A stretch of 64,000 nt of DNA from Cannabis sativa (GCF_029168945.1 NC_083605.1:36965280-37029279); one strand, 5' to 3'. Counted from the first letter of the stretch, positions 1 to 11,428 are shown. Made by a program: numbers and translations. Notes: generated by a model not told the origin, from the letters alone.

Positions 1-1400
1 ACCCGGTAGCATCCCTAAGAAAACTTCCAGGCAAGGTCTATGAAACTTGGTGAATTACAAGTGACCAATGGACCGTAAGTATGCATACTCAGTTGGGGGC
101 ACCCACACCATACAATGCATCAAACTAGAACGGAGAACTTATTGAGAGAAATTTTAACGCTTAGTATAAGTTACTTAATTTGCCTCTAAATCAAGTGAAG
201 ACATACTTCAGCTTGGCATAAAGAAAAGTAAATCTAAATACTTACATGTCAAGGCAATAAGAGTATAGCTGGGATTGTCATATAAGGCTAAATAATAGTA
301 GTGTTCGAAAACAGAGTGCCTATAGGCCAAAAGCAAGAACATGAAAGCCTCAAGGCCGAATATGAATAAAAAGTTGGTTCAAATGCATAAGGCCAAGGCC
401 CTACAAGAATTGTACATACAAAGAAGAGCCAGAAATAGTTCCTATAGGAACCACGTACCAGGCTAAATATTTAAGACAAGGCAAAGTTCCTAGTAGGTTC
501 CAAATCAAAAGTTCCTTGTAGGTTCCAAGCCATAGATAAAAATCTAGGCAACTGTCCCCAAGGGTACTTGCCAGATATTATCATTGTACAAGGCAGGGTA
601 TTAATAAAGTCTCAAGTGTAACAACTTGGACAAATGTTCAGTCTTAAGTTGAGCAGTTGACTATAATAGACTCACCATTAAGTTTCATACAAAGTTTCTA
701 AGGAAACCATGCATGAGACTAAGGTTGTATATGCCTACAGAGCCATGACAAGATTCTTGCCGAGGTCAAAAAAAGGATAGAAAATTGGCCACCTTCTTTG
801 AACCAATGGCTAGGCTGGCTAGGGTTCCCAAGCCTTGAGAGGGTCGGCCAAGGTCCCATGACTCGGCAAAGAACTAGCAAGAGTCACCAAACCCATGAAT
901 GAACTGGCTAGCTTCCTAAGGTAGGTTGGCCAACTCCCATGATTGAATCCTAGGGCCAGCTAGGTCTTAAACAAGACCCCTAGGGCTAGCCAAGGTTAAT
1001 TTTGAATTGAAATGTGTTTTTTTTTTTTTTCAAAACTCAAATGTGTTTTCATGAATCAAATAGCCAAGAATCACAATGAACGCTAAAATAGAATTTTTTC
1101 CATCATGAAATCATACATTATGCATTCTAAAACTGTCATGCAGATCAAAATACTAAAAAGATTACAAACTAATGGAAGAATCAAAAAGTTTTTGAAAGCT
1201 TAAAATCTTGAAACTTATCATTAGTAGTTCAAAGAAGAGATGTCAAAGAAGAGAAGATGAGGCATAGATGGAGAGATAAGATCTAAAACCATGCCATGTA
1301 AAAATCCAATACGTGGCTAAACAAGGCTGCTCGAAAAAGGGTACTATAAGCAAGACGAGAATGAAGAAGTCCCTATCCGACCAGATGTTCAAATAAGGAC
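1..1400 (+). other. Non-coding DNA, probable 3' internal region of a Tat-like element
   Basis: No credible coding region is visible. The stretch leads into a polypurine tract (TTGGGGGCAA, 1401-1410) followed by LTR-like sequence, so it is best read as the untranslated 3' internal part of a gypsy element whose coding part lies outside the window. It is rich in GGCTAGCC- and GGCCA-type words (780-980). The assignment is inferred from the neighbouring LTR only. Confidence 0.3.
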
Positions 1401-1410
1401 TTGGGGGCAA
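1401..1410 (+). other. Polypurine tract before LTR-like sequence
   Basis: TTGGGGGCAA immediately precedes sequence with LTR properties. Tat-lineage elements usually carry a G5-type tract here, which primes plus-strand DNA synthesis. No matching second LTR is in the window, so the call rests on local context. Confidence 0.4.
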
Positions 1411-2541
1411 ATTTTAACTGAAATTTTGTCCACCTAACGTGGTATGTCCACATAAGCCAAGACTGAAGAAACGTGGAATACAGTCTTGTTAATAACAAGA
1501 AAAAGTCTCCTTATAATGCATGGAAAAACTGCCAAGCAACAAGTGAGAGGACTAAAGCGAGCCATTAAGGAGCTGCACCACCATGTCTAGCCAGCTAAGG
1601 GGAGTACATAGGCCAGCCATGATGAGCTTATATGGGCGATTAAGGTTTAAGCACAAGTTGGCTAGAAAAAGGTGACATTCCAACTAAGGAGGGGCCCATT
1701 CGACCAAGAAAACCTGACCTCTGCAAGGAAAAGCAATACAAAGGCTGGCCAACATCTACAAAGGCTAGTCACCACTTATAAAGGCTGGCCACCACCTTTG
1801 AAGGCTAACCAACACTTGCCAAAGCTGGCATGAACATGACCTATTAGACCTTGGAAAGAACATAACCTGCCTGCCCTTGCTAGGAGCATGGCCAGTCAGG
1901 CCCTGGCAGGAACATGGTCGGCCAGACCGCAACCTAAAGACATTATGTGGCTGGCCAGCCTGCACCTGGCAAGTGCATGGCTGACCAAATTTTTCTTGGA
2001 AGGCTCTTGGTGCTCAACTTTCATCCGTAGACATCAAGTTAAGTAGTGCATTGGACCTTGACATCCCACAAAAATAGGGAGAAAATATTAGCAACTTCCC
2101 TATTTTGGAGGATAATTTTTTCATTTAAATTTTATTATTAATTATGTAAATATAGCTTTATTTAACTATTTTTTAGGGATATTTGGGATGTAAGCTCTAT
2201 TATATAAAAAGCATTTGCCTAACCCTAATTGGCTAAGTCCTAAGTCTCTAAGCCTTACTAAAGCTGTCAAGCTCTAAGTCTAAAACCCTAACTCTCTTCC
2301 CCTCTCTTCTACACGCCCAAGGCTCTCTCACTCTCTTACTTGAGATTTTCCTACTTGATTCATATATTGTAATCTTAAGAGAGCCACTTCAGATTCAATA
2401 ACCCTTGCTATGTGAGTGGTATTATCCTAGTATTAATACAACCAATAGGGGAGTAGGTCATTACCCGCTAATTAAGGGAGCCAAACCTCTATAAAATCTC
2501 GTGTCTTATTTACTTTTTTATTCTTAGTGCGTAACACGTGG
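1411..2541 (+). repeat. LTR-like region of a Tat-type gypsy element
   Basis: A polypurine tract lies just upstream. A TATA box (TTATATAAAAAGC, about 2200) is followed by a pyrimidine-rich R/U5-like leader with many TAAG/CTCT words. Near the right end comes a block typical of plant gypsy U5 regions (ATTAAGGGAGCC, about 2481) and a terminus near TGCGTAACA. Both borders are approximate, and no target duplication could be found because the partner LTR is not in the window. Confidence 0.45.
1736..1830 (+). repeat. Degenerate 20-22 bp tandem repeat in U3
   Basis: Four to five copies of a unit like AAAGGCTGGCCACCACTT follow one another with a period of 20-22 bp. The core GGCTGGCC is nearly palindromic. 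The array lies in the U3 part of the LTR-like region, upstream of its TATA box. Related GGCTGGCC words continue to about 1975. Confidence 0.6.
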
Positions 2542-2641
2542 CAAGCATCAATAATAAATACGAGGTCAACATTATTAATAAGGGAATAACTTAATACATA
2601 TTGAAATAAATTTTATAAGTTACAAGTTTCTAAAATGTACC

Positions 2642-4425
2642 TCAACCGGTATAGTTGCAGACTGCAATGAACTATCCTTGTTTGTAGATCTCAAAGAGTG
2701 GTTTTTGTTGGCTTGACATTCCTAGAGCAGTCCCCAGGTCTGCTGGTGCTTCATTTGCCTACAATTAGAATGACACAATAAATAATAGCCATAGCAGAGC
2801 ATATTTCTAACACACAAGCTTAGGTAATTTTAATTGTACAATAATTATACCTTGTTATTGTTGTTTTTGCTATAGATCTTAAAATTGTGGCCCTGCAAAC
2901 CACAACTAGAATACCTCATTCTATGGAATCTCTTCCTCAGTCTTTTTGTTCTTGGTGGAGCAATTTCATCTAGTTCAAGCCTCCTACTTTTCTTTGGTCT
3001 ACCAGGCTATATTTTTCCTACAGGTTTCACCATTACCAACTTCCCACTTCTTAGCCCATCTTCTTGATTTTTAATAGGGTACATCTGTTTTGAGTATGCA
3101 TTCATGTAGTACTCTTTTGTGTACCATTTTCTCACATACTTATTTGGATCCTCTCTATTAGACTAGATTGTAGTAACAACATGGCTACAAGGTATTCCAT
3201 TCAGTTCCCATTTTCTGCAAGAATAGACCCATCATGCTAAATCAACACAAAACATGCCTCCATACATATTCTCCACTTGGTAAGACCAATTATAAGAACT
3301 AATAGGAAAGTGACCCCTGCATCTAATTGGTTTTTTTTTTTCCAATTTTTTGATATCCTTGGTGCAATGTTTGACATCACATGACCACTGAATTTTTATT
3401 TTTGTTCATCCTTTTTCCATCAAGTACATTCTAATCTTTTCAAGCATAGTAAGAATAGGTCGATCCTTAGCAGTCAATATGGATTTGGTACCATTGAATC
3501 ACTCACACATATTATTACAAAATTTGTCACACTAACCCCAAAGTGGGATCGACTCCAATGTTGTGGGCATGCTTCCATTAACCATTTGAAGTCTCCCTCA
3601 TCCAACACTTTAATCTCCTCCATCACTACTTCAAATCTTTTGACAGTATCTTTTGGCAGATTTCCAAATCAATTTTTTTTAAGGTTTTATCTTTGAAAAC
3701 CTTGTTAAAATTCTTTTCAAGATGTCTAGCACAATGTTTGTGCTATTCCTTCGGTATTCCTACTCCCCACAAACCCTTTGATGCTTGCTCTAATCCTTTC
3801 TGTTGATCTGTGATGAAGCTCCAATGCAGTTCGTTTTAAATTTTAAAATCATCCCTTAATAGGTTGACAAACCATGATCAAGTATCTTTTTTTTCTATCT
3901 CTATAATAGTAAAAGCAAGACGATACATTTGGTTGTTTCCATCAATCCCAAATGTTGTCAATAACTGTCCTGGATGTACCCCCTTTATATGGTAATCATC
4001 GACCCAACTATTGGCATGCATCCTTCATTGAACCCCTATTGTAATCAACCATAGCAAATGTACAATCTCTTGAACCGAGGCTTTCAATTTTCTGTTGTGT
4101 CAGTTAGGATTTTAACTGTTGAACCCTTGTTAGTCCACTTGATCTCCTTGACATAATCCTAGAGAGCATTACATTGTTCTTCATAACTCCCTTTTATAAT
4201 CTTAGCTGCAAATGTCCTAGCTCGATAAACTTTATCTCTTGAAACTTTTAGTCTGTGATCTTTAACCTTTTTTAGTTGGAATGAAGAACTACATCATCTG
4301 TCATGCATGTTGAACTCATCTAAATACTTTTTAGCAAGCCATTTTCCTGTGGAAAATCTGTTGGTATATATTCTTGGGCATTTGTGTGTTTCATTGTAGG
4401 ATTTCACTATAAATGTTAGTGTGTC
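2642..4425 (-). pseudogene. MULE (Mutator-like) transposase, C-terminal two thirds, broken
   Basis: Reading the minus strand gives, in order: the end of the N-terminal DNA-binding block (WLAKKYLDEF, about 4320); the MULE transposase core with the HWSFITDQQKG motif (about 3810) and a downstream CARHLEKNF block (about 3730); a SWIM zinc finger (CRKWELNGIPCSHVV, about 3200); and a C-terminal basic, PGRPKK-like region with a CGLQGHN knuckle (about 2890). An intron fits 2759-2850 (donor GTATAA, acceptor TTGTAG) and leads to a short last exon. Several in-frame stops and frameshifts are present, so it is a relic. The N-terminal part of the same gene continues at 16012-17250 beyond the inserted Tat element. 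Transposases of this class act in the nucleus on MULE terminal repeats. The repeats themselves were not identified. Confidence 0.85.
4421..4425. repeat. Target-site duplication, left copy (GTGTC)
   Basis: GTGTC directly precedes the left LTR and recurs at 16012-16016 directly after the right LTR. Five base pairs is the normal size for gypsy integrases. It proves the pair of LTRs is one insertion, here into a MULE transposase gene. Confidence 0.93.
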
Positions 4426-5294
4426 TGTTATAGTGAGATTTCTCTCACCTAGAAACTCGAGACCAGATTCCTCCTTAAAAGGACACGTGTATTCAGATTC
4501 CCAATGAAAGCTGAAATGTCCGTGAGAGACTTCTCGAAGTTTAGACCTCGCCCAGGATAAAACCAGCGAGATACTGCCGGTGCGACCTAAGTCACACCGC
4601 ATAACCATAATCCTCATCATGCAGGGTAGACCCAACTCGCATATGTCAGAACATGTGCGAGTGTCCCCCTCTATACCTCCGCGACGAGTATGGAGACCGA
4701 TGCTCTATGAGGCAGTTTTGGTCCCAGCGACCCAACGGCCCTAACGGACCAATATAAGTTCGCATGTCCAGAGGTTACCAGCTTCAACATGCGACGTCTA
4801 CAAAGGACGATTACTTAAGGACGCAGACGTTCCAAACGTATGTGCGATCCTACGAGCTCAACAGACGGAACATGAACGGTCAACTCGCAGATGCGAAAGA
4901 CGCATACGTTGATGAATTCAGTAACTGTCATACATTTATTAATGTTAACGTTGTTTGAGTTTAGTCATTGCAATTCAATGTGTAAATAATGGATTAACAA
5001 TAAATGTGATCCTCATGTAACCGACTGGGCACCTGCTTTGTATATAAAGGGGTGATCCACCGTGAAAATGGACCTACGAATCCTTTGCTACAGTGGACTA
5101 AGCAGAACGAAATCTGACTGAACCACTATAATTCACCGTCTCATTTATTTTTCCAGCTTTGTTGTTTACTCTCGCATTCCTATTCGAGTACTCGCCATTC
5201 TAGGTTGAATACTCGCATTTGTCATCTCTCAAATTATTCTCTCTTTTTCCAGTTAAATTGTACTTTTTGGTGTTGCGAAATATCAGTAACAACA
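4426..5294 (+). repeat. 5' LTR of the Tat element (869 bp)
   Basis: Starts TGTTATAG and ends TAACAACA, with the TG..CA ends expected of an LTR. It matches 15143-16011 along its whole length with about 5 substitutions and no length change. It carries the element promoter; the transcription start should lie about 30 bp after the TATA box at 5041. Confidence 0.95.
5041..5049 (+). promoter_or_regulatory. TATA box of the 5' LTR
   Basis: TATATAAAG lies 615 bp into the LTR in an otherwise mixed-composition region, which is the usual place at the U3/R border. The identical site in the 3' LTR is at 15758-15766. Confidence 0.7.
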
Positions 5295-5296
5295 TT

Positions 5297-5314
5297 TGGC
5301 GCCGTCTGTGGGAA
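5297..5314 (+). other. Primer-binding site of the Tat element
   Basis: TGGCGCCGTCTGTGGG begins two bases after the LTR. TGGCGCCG is the complement of the 3' end of a tRNA of the Asp type commonly used by plant gypsy elements. Only the first part fits a perfect Asp-tRNA site, so the exact tRNA is uncertain. Confidence 0.7.
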
Positions 5315-5357
5315 ATCGACTGTAAGATTCTATTCACTTCAAAGAACATCACTCAAC

Positions 5358-8300
5358 ATGGCTGGAAATCACGCTAACGGAGCTAACAATGAATCCATCA
5401 ACATTGGAACGATGAGCGTACCATTGCCTGGAACCGGAGTGCCACCGGTAGACGTCATCAACGGCGGGGTAGGGAGGAGCAACATCAGACCACTCAACCT
5501 ATTCCCAGAAACAACTGGTCCTCAAGTCGGAGGCACGTCCACACCACCAGCAACCATGCACTTTCCCCCTGTCACCCCGGCGGTCGTGTCCGAAGGAGTG
5601 GTCCAGCTCACGACAGATCAATACGCCGCAATCCAGGATCAGCTGCGAGCACTACAAGCCGAGGTGGATGGACAGAGCCGAGCTCGGTGCCCTCCTCGGG
5701 TCCCCGCCGTTCGTAACGAAAACCCTCAGGTAACGGTTTCTCGACGTCAAACTAACCATGCACGCAGGGAACGACGAACTGATCCTGAAGTCTTGGACTT
5801 GAATCACCCGACGTCAAGAGACCAATACGCAAGGTTGCCTAACCAGAGCGCACAAACCGACGAGGATCCTGAGCGCCGCAACCCTCGCAGTCGTCACCCT
5901 CGGGATAACGACGCAGAGTCAGCCTCTTCATCCTCGCATGACCGTACTCCAAGCAGGCATACGAGGTCTGGCTCTGTACAAACACAGCAAGGAGGACGCT
6001 ACCGTGTACACCGAGGTGATCTGCGTGATCATCTCAATGCAGTCTTTAGGGCGCGCTCTCGCGGCCCACATAACACGGAGACGCTCCATGATCCCCATAC
6101 GGGCGATCAGGGTGTCAACACAGTTAACAACCCGCCCATCGCGCCGATCGCGACCACTGGGATTAATATCCCTTCGAACCTTGCCGCAGTGGCTGCGAGC
6201 CCCACTGTTGTAGCAACTCCGCCTCCTGCGACAGGAGGAATCGACCAAAGTATGCTTCTGCAAGCTTTGAAGATGCTCGAGCAGCAGCGTAAGCCCATAT
6301 ACAAGCTGCACGGCACCTCGCCCTTCACCGCAGAAGTGCGACAGGCCCAACTTCCAAAGGGGTTCCGTTTATCCGAATCCCTCAAATATAAAGGTACTTC
6401 TAACCCGTTAGACTACCTAGAAAAATTTAACACCATAATGGAAGTAGACCAAGTGCCGCAACTCGCGAAGTGTCGCATTCTCGCGGCCACACTCGAGGAG
6501 AATGCCCATGATTGGTTCACCCAATTACCAGAGGCATCAATATCGACATGGGAGAACTTCGTCGATCTGTTTCTCACACATTTCCAGGCCACAATGACGT
6601 ATAGGCCACCCTATACGACTTTGGCGAACATCAAGCAAGAACCTGGTGAGTCTTTGCAGAATTATTTCAAGCGTTTTAACGCTGAAGTAACAAAAGTTGA
6701 GAAGGCCCCCGAGTCTTCGCTTGTTTGTATGTTAATAACAGGTGTCTTGCCAAGAACCGACTTTTGGAAAGAGCTACAGGCCCGCAGGCCAGAATCCTTG
6801 GTAGAATTCTTCGCCATGGCCGAACCTCATAAGAGGATCGAGAACTCCTTGGCGGAATTGGAGAAGGGCAAGAACAAGCGGCGATCACCCATACCGCGGT
6901 CGCGGTCCCGCAGTCCGCGAGGAAAGAATTCCAGGGGCCGAAGCCCCAGGAGACGCAGCCCACGCAAACCGCGGAGCCCGAAGTTGGCCAAGTCGCCTCC
7001 AAAAAAGGAGTCCTCGCCCAAAAGAAAAGGAGGACCTCGCTTCGTCAATTATACCGAACTTGCCGTACCTCGAGACCACATCTATGCGGTTGAGGAAAGG
7101 AACGGCGTCTTCAAGAAGCCGCCCCCCATCAGGGGAAATCGCGACCGAAGGGACCCCAAAAAGTTCTGTAAGTACCACAAGGATATCGGCCACACTACCC
7201 TTGAGTGCTGGGTCTTGCAGGACGAAATCGAAGAATTGATCAGAAGGGGAAAATTCGACAAATATAAAAGGAGCGAGGAAAGTCACCCCCGAGCGGATGA
7301 CAAGGAAGAAAACCAGAATGCGAGTGGCTCTAGAGCACCTCGCAATATCCTAACTATAATCGGAGGACCGCACATCGCAGGCGACTCTCGCAAATCGCAA
7401 GAACGATATGCCAGAGAAGCCAGAGAGAAGCCGCTTACCAATGTGAACAATCTTGGTGAACGGCCAGAGAAGCTCTTCAAGAGAGAATGCGAGGACATTG
7501 TCTTTATGGAGAGCGATGCGAGATGGGTCCACCACCCGCATTCTGACGCACTTGTGATAGTCGCCAATATAGGTGGAGACAATGTCCATCGCATATTGGT
7601 CGACAATGGAAGTTCAGTGAATTTACTGAACTTCCAAGCCTTCAAGCAAATGGGGCTACAAGAAAAAGATTTGCGGCCAATGACATCGAGCATCTACGGT
7701 TTCACGGGAGATGCCATAGCTATCAAAGGGATGATCAAACTCCCAATCACTTTGGGAACTGCCCCAATAACTGCCAAGTCAATGGCCGACTTCGCAGTAA
7801 TTGATCAATACTCGGCATATAACGCCGTAATCGGACGGCCAATTCTGAAGGAGATGAAGATCGTGACTTCGATCTATCATCTAACAATGAAGTTCCCTAC
7901 TCCCTCTGGAGTAGGATCAGTGAAGGGAGTCCAATCTGACTCTCGAGAATGTTACAATGCAGCTGTCAAGCTCGCAGAAAAAAGGACAGTGAATGTTATC
8001 CACCTTTTGGACGCACCACCACCTCGCCAGGAGATCCTCAGGATCGAGGAGGTACCGCACATAGACAAACCGGACTTGGATCCGAGAATCCTTGATCACA
8101 CCGCCGCAGCCCAAGCCGCGGAAGACACAATCGAGGTACCTATAGATCCTGTAGATAATAACAAGGTTTTAAAAATTGGTTCTAGATTAAACATACAGTC
8201 GCGAGAACAATTAACAACTTTTTTGAAACAAAATCTTGATATCTTTGCCTGGAAACATTCAGATATGGTCGGGATATCTCCACAGGTCATGTGTCATCGC

Positions 8301-11300
8301 TTGAACATTGACCCCGAAGTGCGAGGTGTCCGACAGAAGCGCCGCAAAATGGACCCCGCGAGGTACCAAGCGCTGAAAGAAGAAGTTGACCGCCTCCTTG
8401 CCTGCGGCTTTATACGGGAGTCATTTTACCCCGACTGGTTAGCCAATCCGGTACTCGTGCCAAAGCCCAATGGCTCATGGCGTACATGCGTCGACTTTAC
8501 AGATTTGAACAAAGCCTGTCCCAAAGACAGCTTTCCTCTTCCTAGCATCGACCAGCTTGTCGATGCCACTGCAGGCCACGCGCTTTTAAGCTTCATGGAT
8601 GCATACTCGGGATACAATCAAATCCCGATGTACGAACCAGACCAAGAACATACCTCGTTCATTACTGATCGAGGATTATACTGCTACAAGGTCATGCCTT
8701 TTGGTTTAATAAACGCAGGGGCGACTTACCAAAGGCTAGTGAATATGATGTTCGCAGATCTGATTGGAAAAACAATGGAGGTATATGTCGACGATATGCT
8801 CGTAAAGTCGCAACATGCGGAGGACCATATCACGCACTTGCAGGCCATGTTCGACATATTGCGACGATATAAGATGCGTCTAAACCCCTTAAAATGCGTC
8901 TTTGGGGTGGGTTCCGGAAAATTCCTCGGTTTTATGGTGAATCAGCGAGGAATAGAAGCCAATCCTGCGAAGATTAGAGCGTTGGTAGAAATGCCGTCTC
9001 CAACTAAGCCAAAGGAGGTTCAGAGCCTCACAGGTAAAGTCGCGGCCTTAAACCGCTTCATATCCAGATCCTCTGACAAGTGTAAAGAGTTTTTTCAGAT
9101 CCTGAAGGGTAACAAGAGGTTTCAATGGGATGAGAAATGCGAGCAGGCTTTTCAAACGCTAAAAACGCATCTGGGGCAACCTCCGATTCTATCAAAACCG
9201 TTGCCCGGAGAGGTCTTATCTATTTATTTAGCAGTCTCTGAGTATGCGATTAGTTCAGTACTTGTTCGCAAGGACCAAGGACGTCAGCACCCGGTGTACT
9301 ACGTCAGTAAGCGATTATTGGATGCCGAGACGCGTTACCCTCAGATGGAGAAACTAGCTTTTGCCCTGATAATATCCTCAAGAAAATTGCGACCTTATTT
9401 CCAGGCTCACAGCATTGAAGTTTTGACAAACTTCCCCTTAAGGCAGGTTTTGGCAAAGCCAGAGGCATCGGGGAGATTATTAAAGTGGGCTATGGAGTTG
9501 AGTCAGTTCGACATCAAGTATAAACCAAGAACCGCGATCAAGGGGCAAGCCCTAGCAGATTTTATACTTGAGTTCCCGAGCACAGAGGTAGCGGTTGTAG
9601 AGGGTGGAAATAACATCGCCATGATAGACAAAGAGGTATGGACATTGTATGTCGATGGGGCCTCAAATAATGAAGGTTCTGGCAGTGGGATATTGTTAAT
9701 CAGTCCCAATAATTTCAAGGTACACGCTGCTCTACGTTTCGAATTCTCTGCATCTAACAATGAAGCCGAGTATGAGGCTTTAATCGCAGGTCTGAAATTG
9801 GCTCTCGAGATGAAAGTCGAATACCTACAAGCATTTAGCGACTCTCAAATCGTGGTATGTCAAGTAAGTGGAGAATATCTAGCGAGAGGCGGAAGATTGG
9901 TTAAATACTTAGCCATCGTTCGTGAAATCATGCAGAAGTTCAAACATGTAGTTGTGTCTCGAGTACCGCGTACTCAAAATGCCCATGCAGACGCCTTGGC
10001 CCGACTGGCCTCCACTAGAGAAGCCGAATTACTCGATGTAATTCCGGTAGACGTATTGTCTCATCCAACCATAGATCGAGAAACAATCATGGAGATCGAT
10101 GACGTTCAGGAGATTACCTGGATGACTCCTATCCTCGCATACCTTGACAAGGGGCTCTTACCTAATGATAAAATAGAAGCAAGGAAATTGCGACAGCAAG
10201 CAGCCCGCTATGTGATATATGACCAAAGCTTGTATCGCAGAAGTTTTAGTCAACCACTTCTCAAATGCATCAGTGGAGAAGACTGCGGTTACATACTGCG
10301 TGAAGTACACGAGGGAATTTGTGGCAATCATACTGGAGGTAATTCCCTTGCCTTAAAAATTATGCGGCAAGGGTATTACTGGCCAACATTGCGACAAGAT
10401 GCCCTCGCATTTGCAAAAAGGTGTGATAGATGCCAGCGAATAGCCACTTACACACACCAGCCCCCGAGTAACCTCCATTTTATCACGAGTCCATGGCCCT
10501 TTGCAATATGGGGAATTGATTTAATTGGCGAATTACCCAAGGGAAAAGGCGGAGTCAAATATGCTGTAGTCGCGGTTGACTATTTCACAAAGTGGGCTGA
10601 AGCGAAAGCACTCGCGACCATCACAGCAACGAAGTTGCGCGAGTTCGTATACACTTCCATCATCTGTCGTTTTGGCATTCCGCACAAGCTCATTTCAGAT
10701 AATGGGAAACAGTTTGACTGCAAAGAGATGCGACAGCTATGCGATGATTTAGGAATTAAAAAAGCCTTTTCTGCAGTCGCTTACCCGCAGAGCAATGGGC
10801 AGACTGAAGCAGTCAACAAAATAATTAAGCACACCATAAAGGGAAAATTAGAAGACCGCAAAGGGGCATGGTCAGATGAATTACCGCAAGTCCTATGGTC
10901 TTACAATACAACCCCTCGATCTACAACTGGCGAAACACCCTTCTCACTTTCTTATGGGTGCGAGGCCATGTTACCAGTAGAAGTTGGGGCAGGATCCTTG
11001 CGCAGAGATGCTTTCGATATCTCGCAGAACAGCGAGAATCAGTTGTTTTGCCTTGATCTTTTAGAAGAGAAGCGTGATAAAGCGCAACTACAAAACGCGG
11101 CTTATCAACAACGAACAGCAAGGTACTTTAACTCGAAAGTAAAGATAAAACCTCTGCGAGTAGGAGATTTGGTCCTTAGAAAAGTCATGCCAAATACCAA
11201 AGTTCCAGCCCATGGAGTCTTTGGAGACAATTGGGAAGGACCATACAAAATCGCAGATCAAATTGGTGATGCCACTTATCGACTCGCAACACTCGATGGA

Positions 11301-11354
11301 ACCGCGATTCCACGAGCATGGAATAGCGAGAGCTTGAAGTTTTATTATCAGTAA
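5358..11354 (+). CDS. Gag-Pol polyprotein of the Tat element (1998 aa, intact)
   Basis: One uninterrupted frame encodes the capsid and all enzymes for reverse transcription and integration. Domains by residue: disordered N-terminus 1-350; retrotransposon gag domain about 370-470; Arg/Ser/Pro/Lys-rich linker about 500-560; atypical zinc knuckle CKYHKDIGHTTLEC about 602; aspartic protease with DNGSS about 748; reverse transcriptase with YVDDM about 1142; RNase H about 1285-1375; second RNase H starting LYVDGASNN about 1428-1550; integrase HHCC finger about 1648-1694 and DDE core (GIDLIGE, ISDNGKQ, NGQTEA, about 1720-1817). I start at the ATG at 5358 (MAGNHANG) because the same frame upstream runs through the primer site and the LTR end. 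The DNGSS form of the protease site is normal for this lineage. No stop or frameshift is seen, so the protein could be functional. Confidence 0.95.
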   Translation: MAGNHANGANNESINIGTMSVPLPGTGVPPVDVINGGVGRSNIRPLNLFPETTGPQVGGTSTPPATMHFPPVTPAVVSEGVVQLTTDQYAAIQDQLRALQAEVDGQSRARCPPRVPAVRNENPQVTVSRRQTNHARRERRTDPEVLDLNHPTSRDQYARLPNQSAQTDEDPERRNPRSRHPRDNDAESASSSSHDRTPSRHTRSGSVQTQQGGRYRVHRGDLRDHLNAVFRARSRGPHNTETLHDPHTGDQGVNTVNNPPIAPIATTGINIPSNLAAVAASPTVVATPPPATGGIDQSMLLQALKMLEQQRKPIYKLHGTSPFTAEVRQAQLPKGFRLSESLKYKGTSNPLDYLEKFNTIMEVDQVPQLAKCRILAATLEENAHDWFTQLPEASISTWENFVDLFLTHFQATMTYRPPYTTLANIKQEPGESLQNYFKRFNAEVTKVEKAPESSLVCMLITGVLPRTDFWKELQARRPESLVEFFAMAEPHKRIENSLAELEKGKNKRRSPIPRSRSRSPRGKNSRGRSPRRRSPRKPRSPKLAKSPPKKESSPKRKGGPRFVNYTELAVPRDHIYAVEERNGVFKKPPPIRGNRDRRDPKKFCKYHKDIGHTTLECWVLQDEIEELIRRGKFDKYKRSEESHPRADDKEENQNASGSRAPRNILTIIGGPHIAGDSRKSQERYAREAREKPLTNVNNLGERPEKLFKRECEDIVFMESDARWVHHPHSDALVIVANIGGDNVHRILVDNGSSVNLLNFQAFKQMGLQEKDLRPMTSSIYGFTGDAIAIKGMIKLPITLGTAPITAKSMADFAVIDQYSAYNAVIGRPILKEMKIVTSIYHLTMKFPTPSGVGSVKGVQSDSRECYNAAVKLAEKRTVNVIHLLDAPPPRQEILRIEEVPHIDKPDLDPRILDHTAAAQAAEDTIEVPIDPVDNNKVLKIGSRLNIQSREQLTTFLKQNLDIFAWKHSDMVGISPQVMCHRLNIDPEVRGVRQKRRKMDPARYQALKEEVDRLLACGFIRESFYPDWLANPVLVPKPNGSWRTCVDFTDLNKACPKDSFPLPSIDQLVDATAGHALLSFMDAYSGYNQIPMYEPDQEHTSFITDRGLYCYKVMPFGLINAGATYQRLVNMMFADLIGKTMEVYVDDMLVKSQHAEDHITHLQAMFDILRRYKMRLNPLKCVFGVGSGKFLGFMVNQRGIEANPAKIRALVEMPSPTKPKEVQSLTGKVAALNRFISRSSDKCKEFFQILKGNKRFQWDEKCEQAFQTLKTHLGQPPILSKPLPGEVLSIYLAVSEYAISSVLVRKDQGRQHPVYYVSKRLLDAETRYPQMEKLAFALIISSRKLRPYFQAHSIEVLTNFPLRQVLAKPEASGRLLKWAMELSQFDIKYKPRTAIKGQALADFILEFPSTEVAVVEGGNNIAMIDKEVWTLYVDGASNNEGSGSGILLISPNNFKVHAALRFEFSASNNEAEYEALIAGLKLALEMKVEYLQAFSDSQIVVCQVSGEYLARGGRLVKYLAIVREIMQKFKHVVVSRVPRTQNAHADALARLASTREAELLDVIPVDVLSHPTIDRETIMEIDDVQEITWMTPILAYLDKGLLPNDKIEARKLRQQAARYVIYDQSLYRRSFSQPLLKCISGEDCGYILREVHEGICGNHTGGNSLALKIMRQGYYWPTLRQDALAFAKRCDRCQRIATYTHQPPSNLHFITSPWPFAIWGIDLIGELPKGKGGVKYAVVAVDYFTKWAEAKALATITATKLREFVYTSIICRFGIPHKLISDNGKQFDCKEMRQLCDDLGIKKAFSAVAYPQSNGQTEAVNKIIKHTIKGKLEDRKGAWSDELPQVLWSYNTTPRSTTGETPFSLSYGCEAMLPVEVGAGSLRRDAFDISQNSENQLFCLDLLEEKRDKAQLQNAAYQQRTARYFNSKVKIKPLRVGDLVLRKVMPNTKVPAHGVFGDNWEGPYKIADQIGDATYRLATLDGTAIPRAWNSESLKFYYQ

Positions 11355-11428
11355 TACTCGCGTTATTCAGTTATGATAATTCGAGTACTTATACTTAGAT
11401 ATTTTTTGTTCCAAATACTTCCTAAGTA

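Noticed and set aside
4764..4958. 64-codon ORF in the Tat LTR, repeated at 15481
   Set aside because: It is present in both LTRs only because they are copies. It has no family match that I recognise, and it overlaps promoter sequence.
5928..7693. Several open frames of 70-140 codons on the minus strand opposite gag
   Set aside because: They lie inside the intact gag-pol frame, start at arbitrary Mets and have no family resemblance. They mirror the codon pattern of the coding strand.
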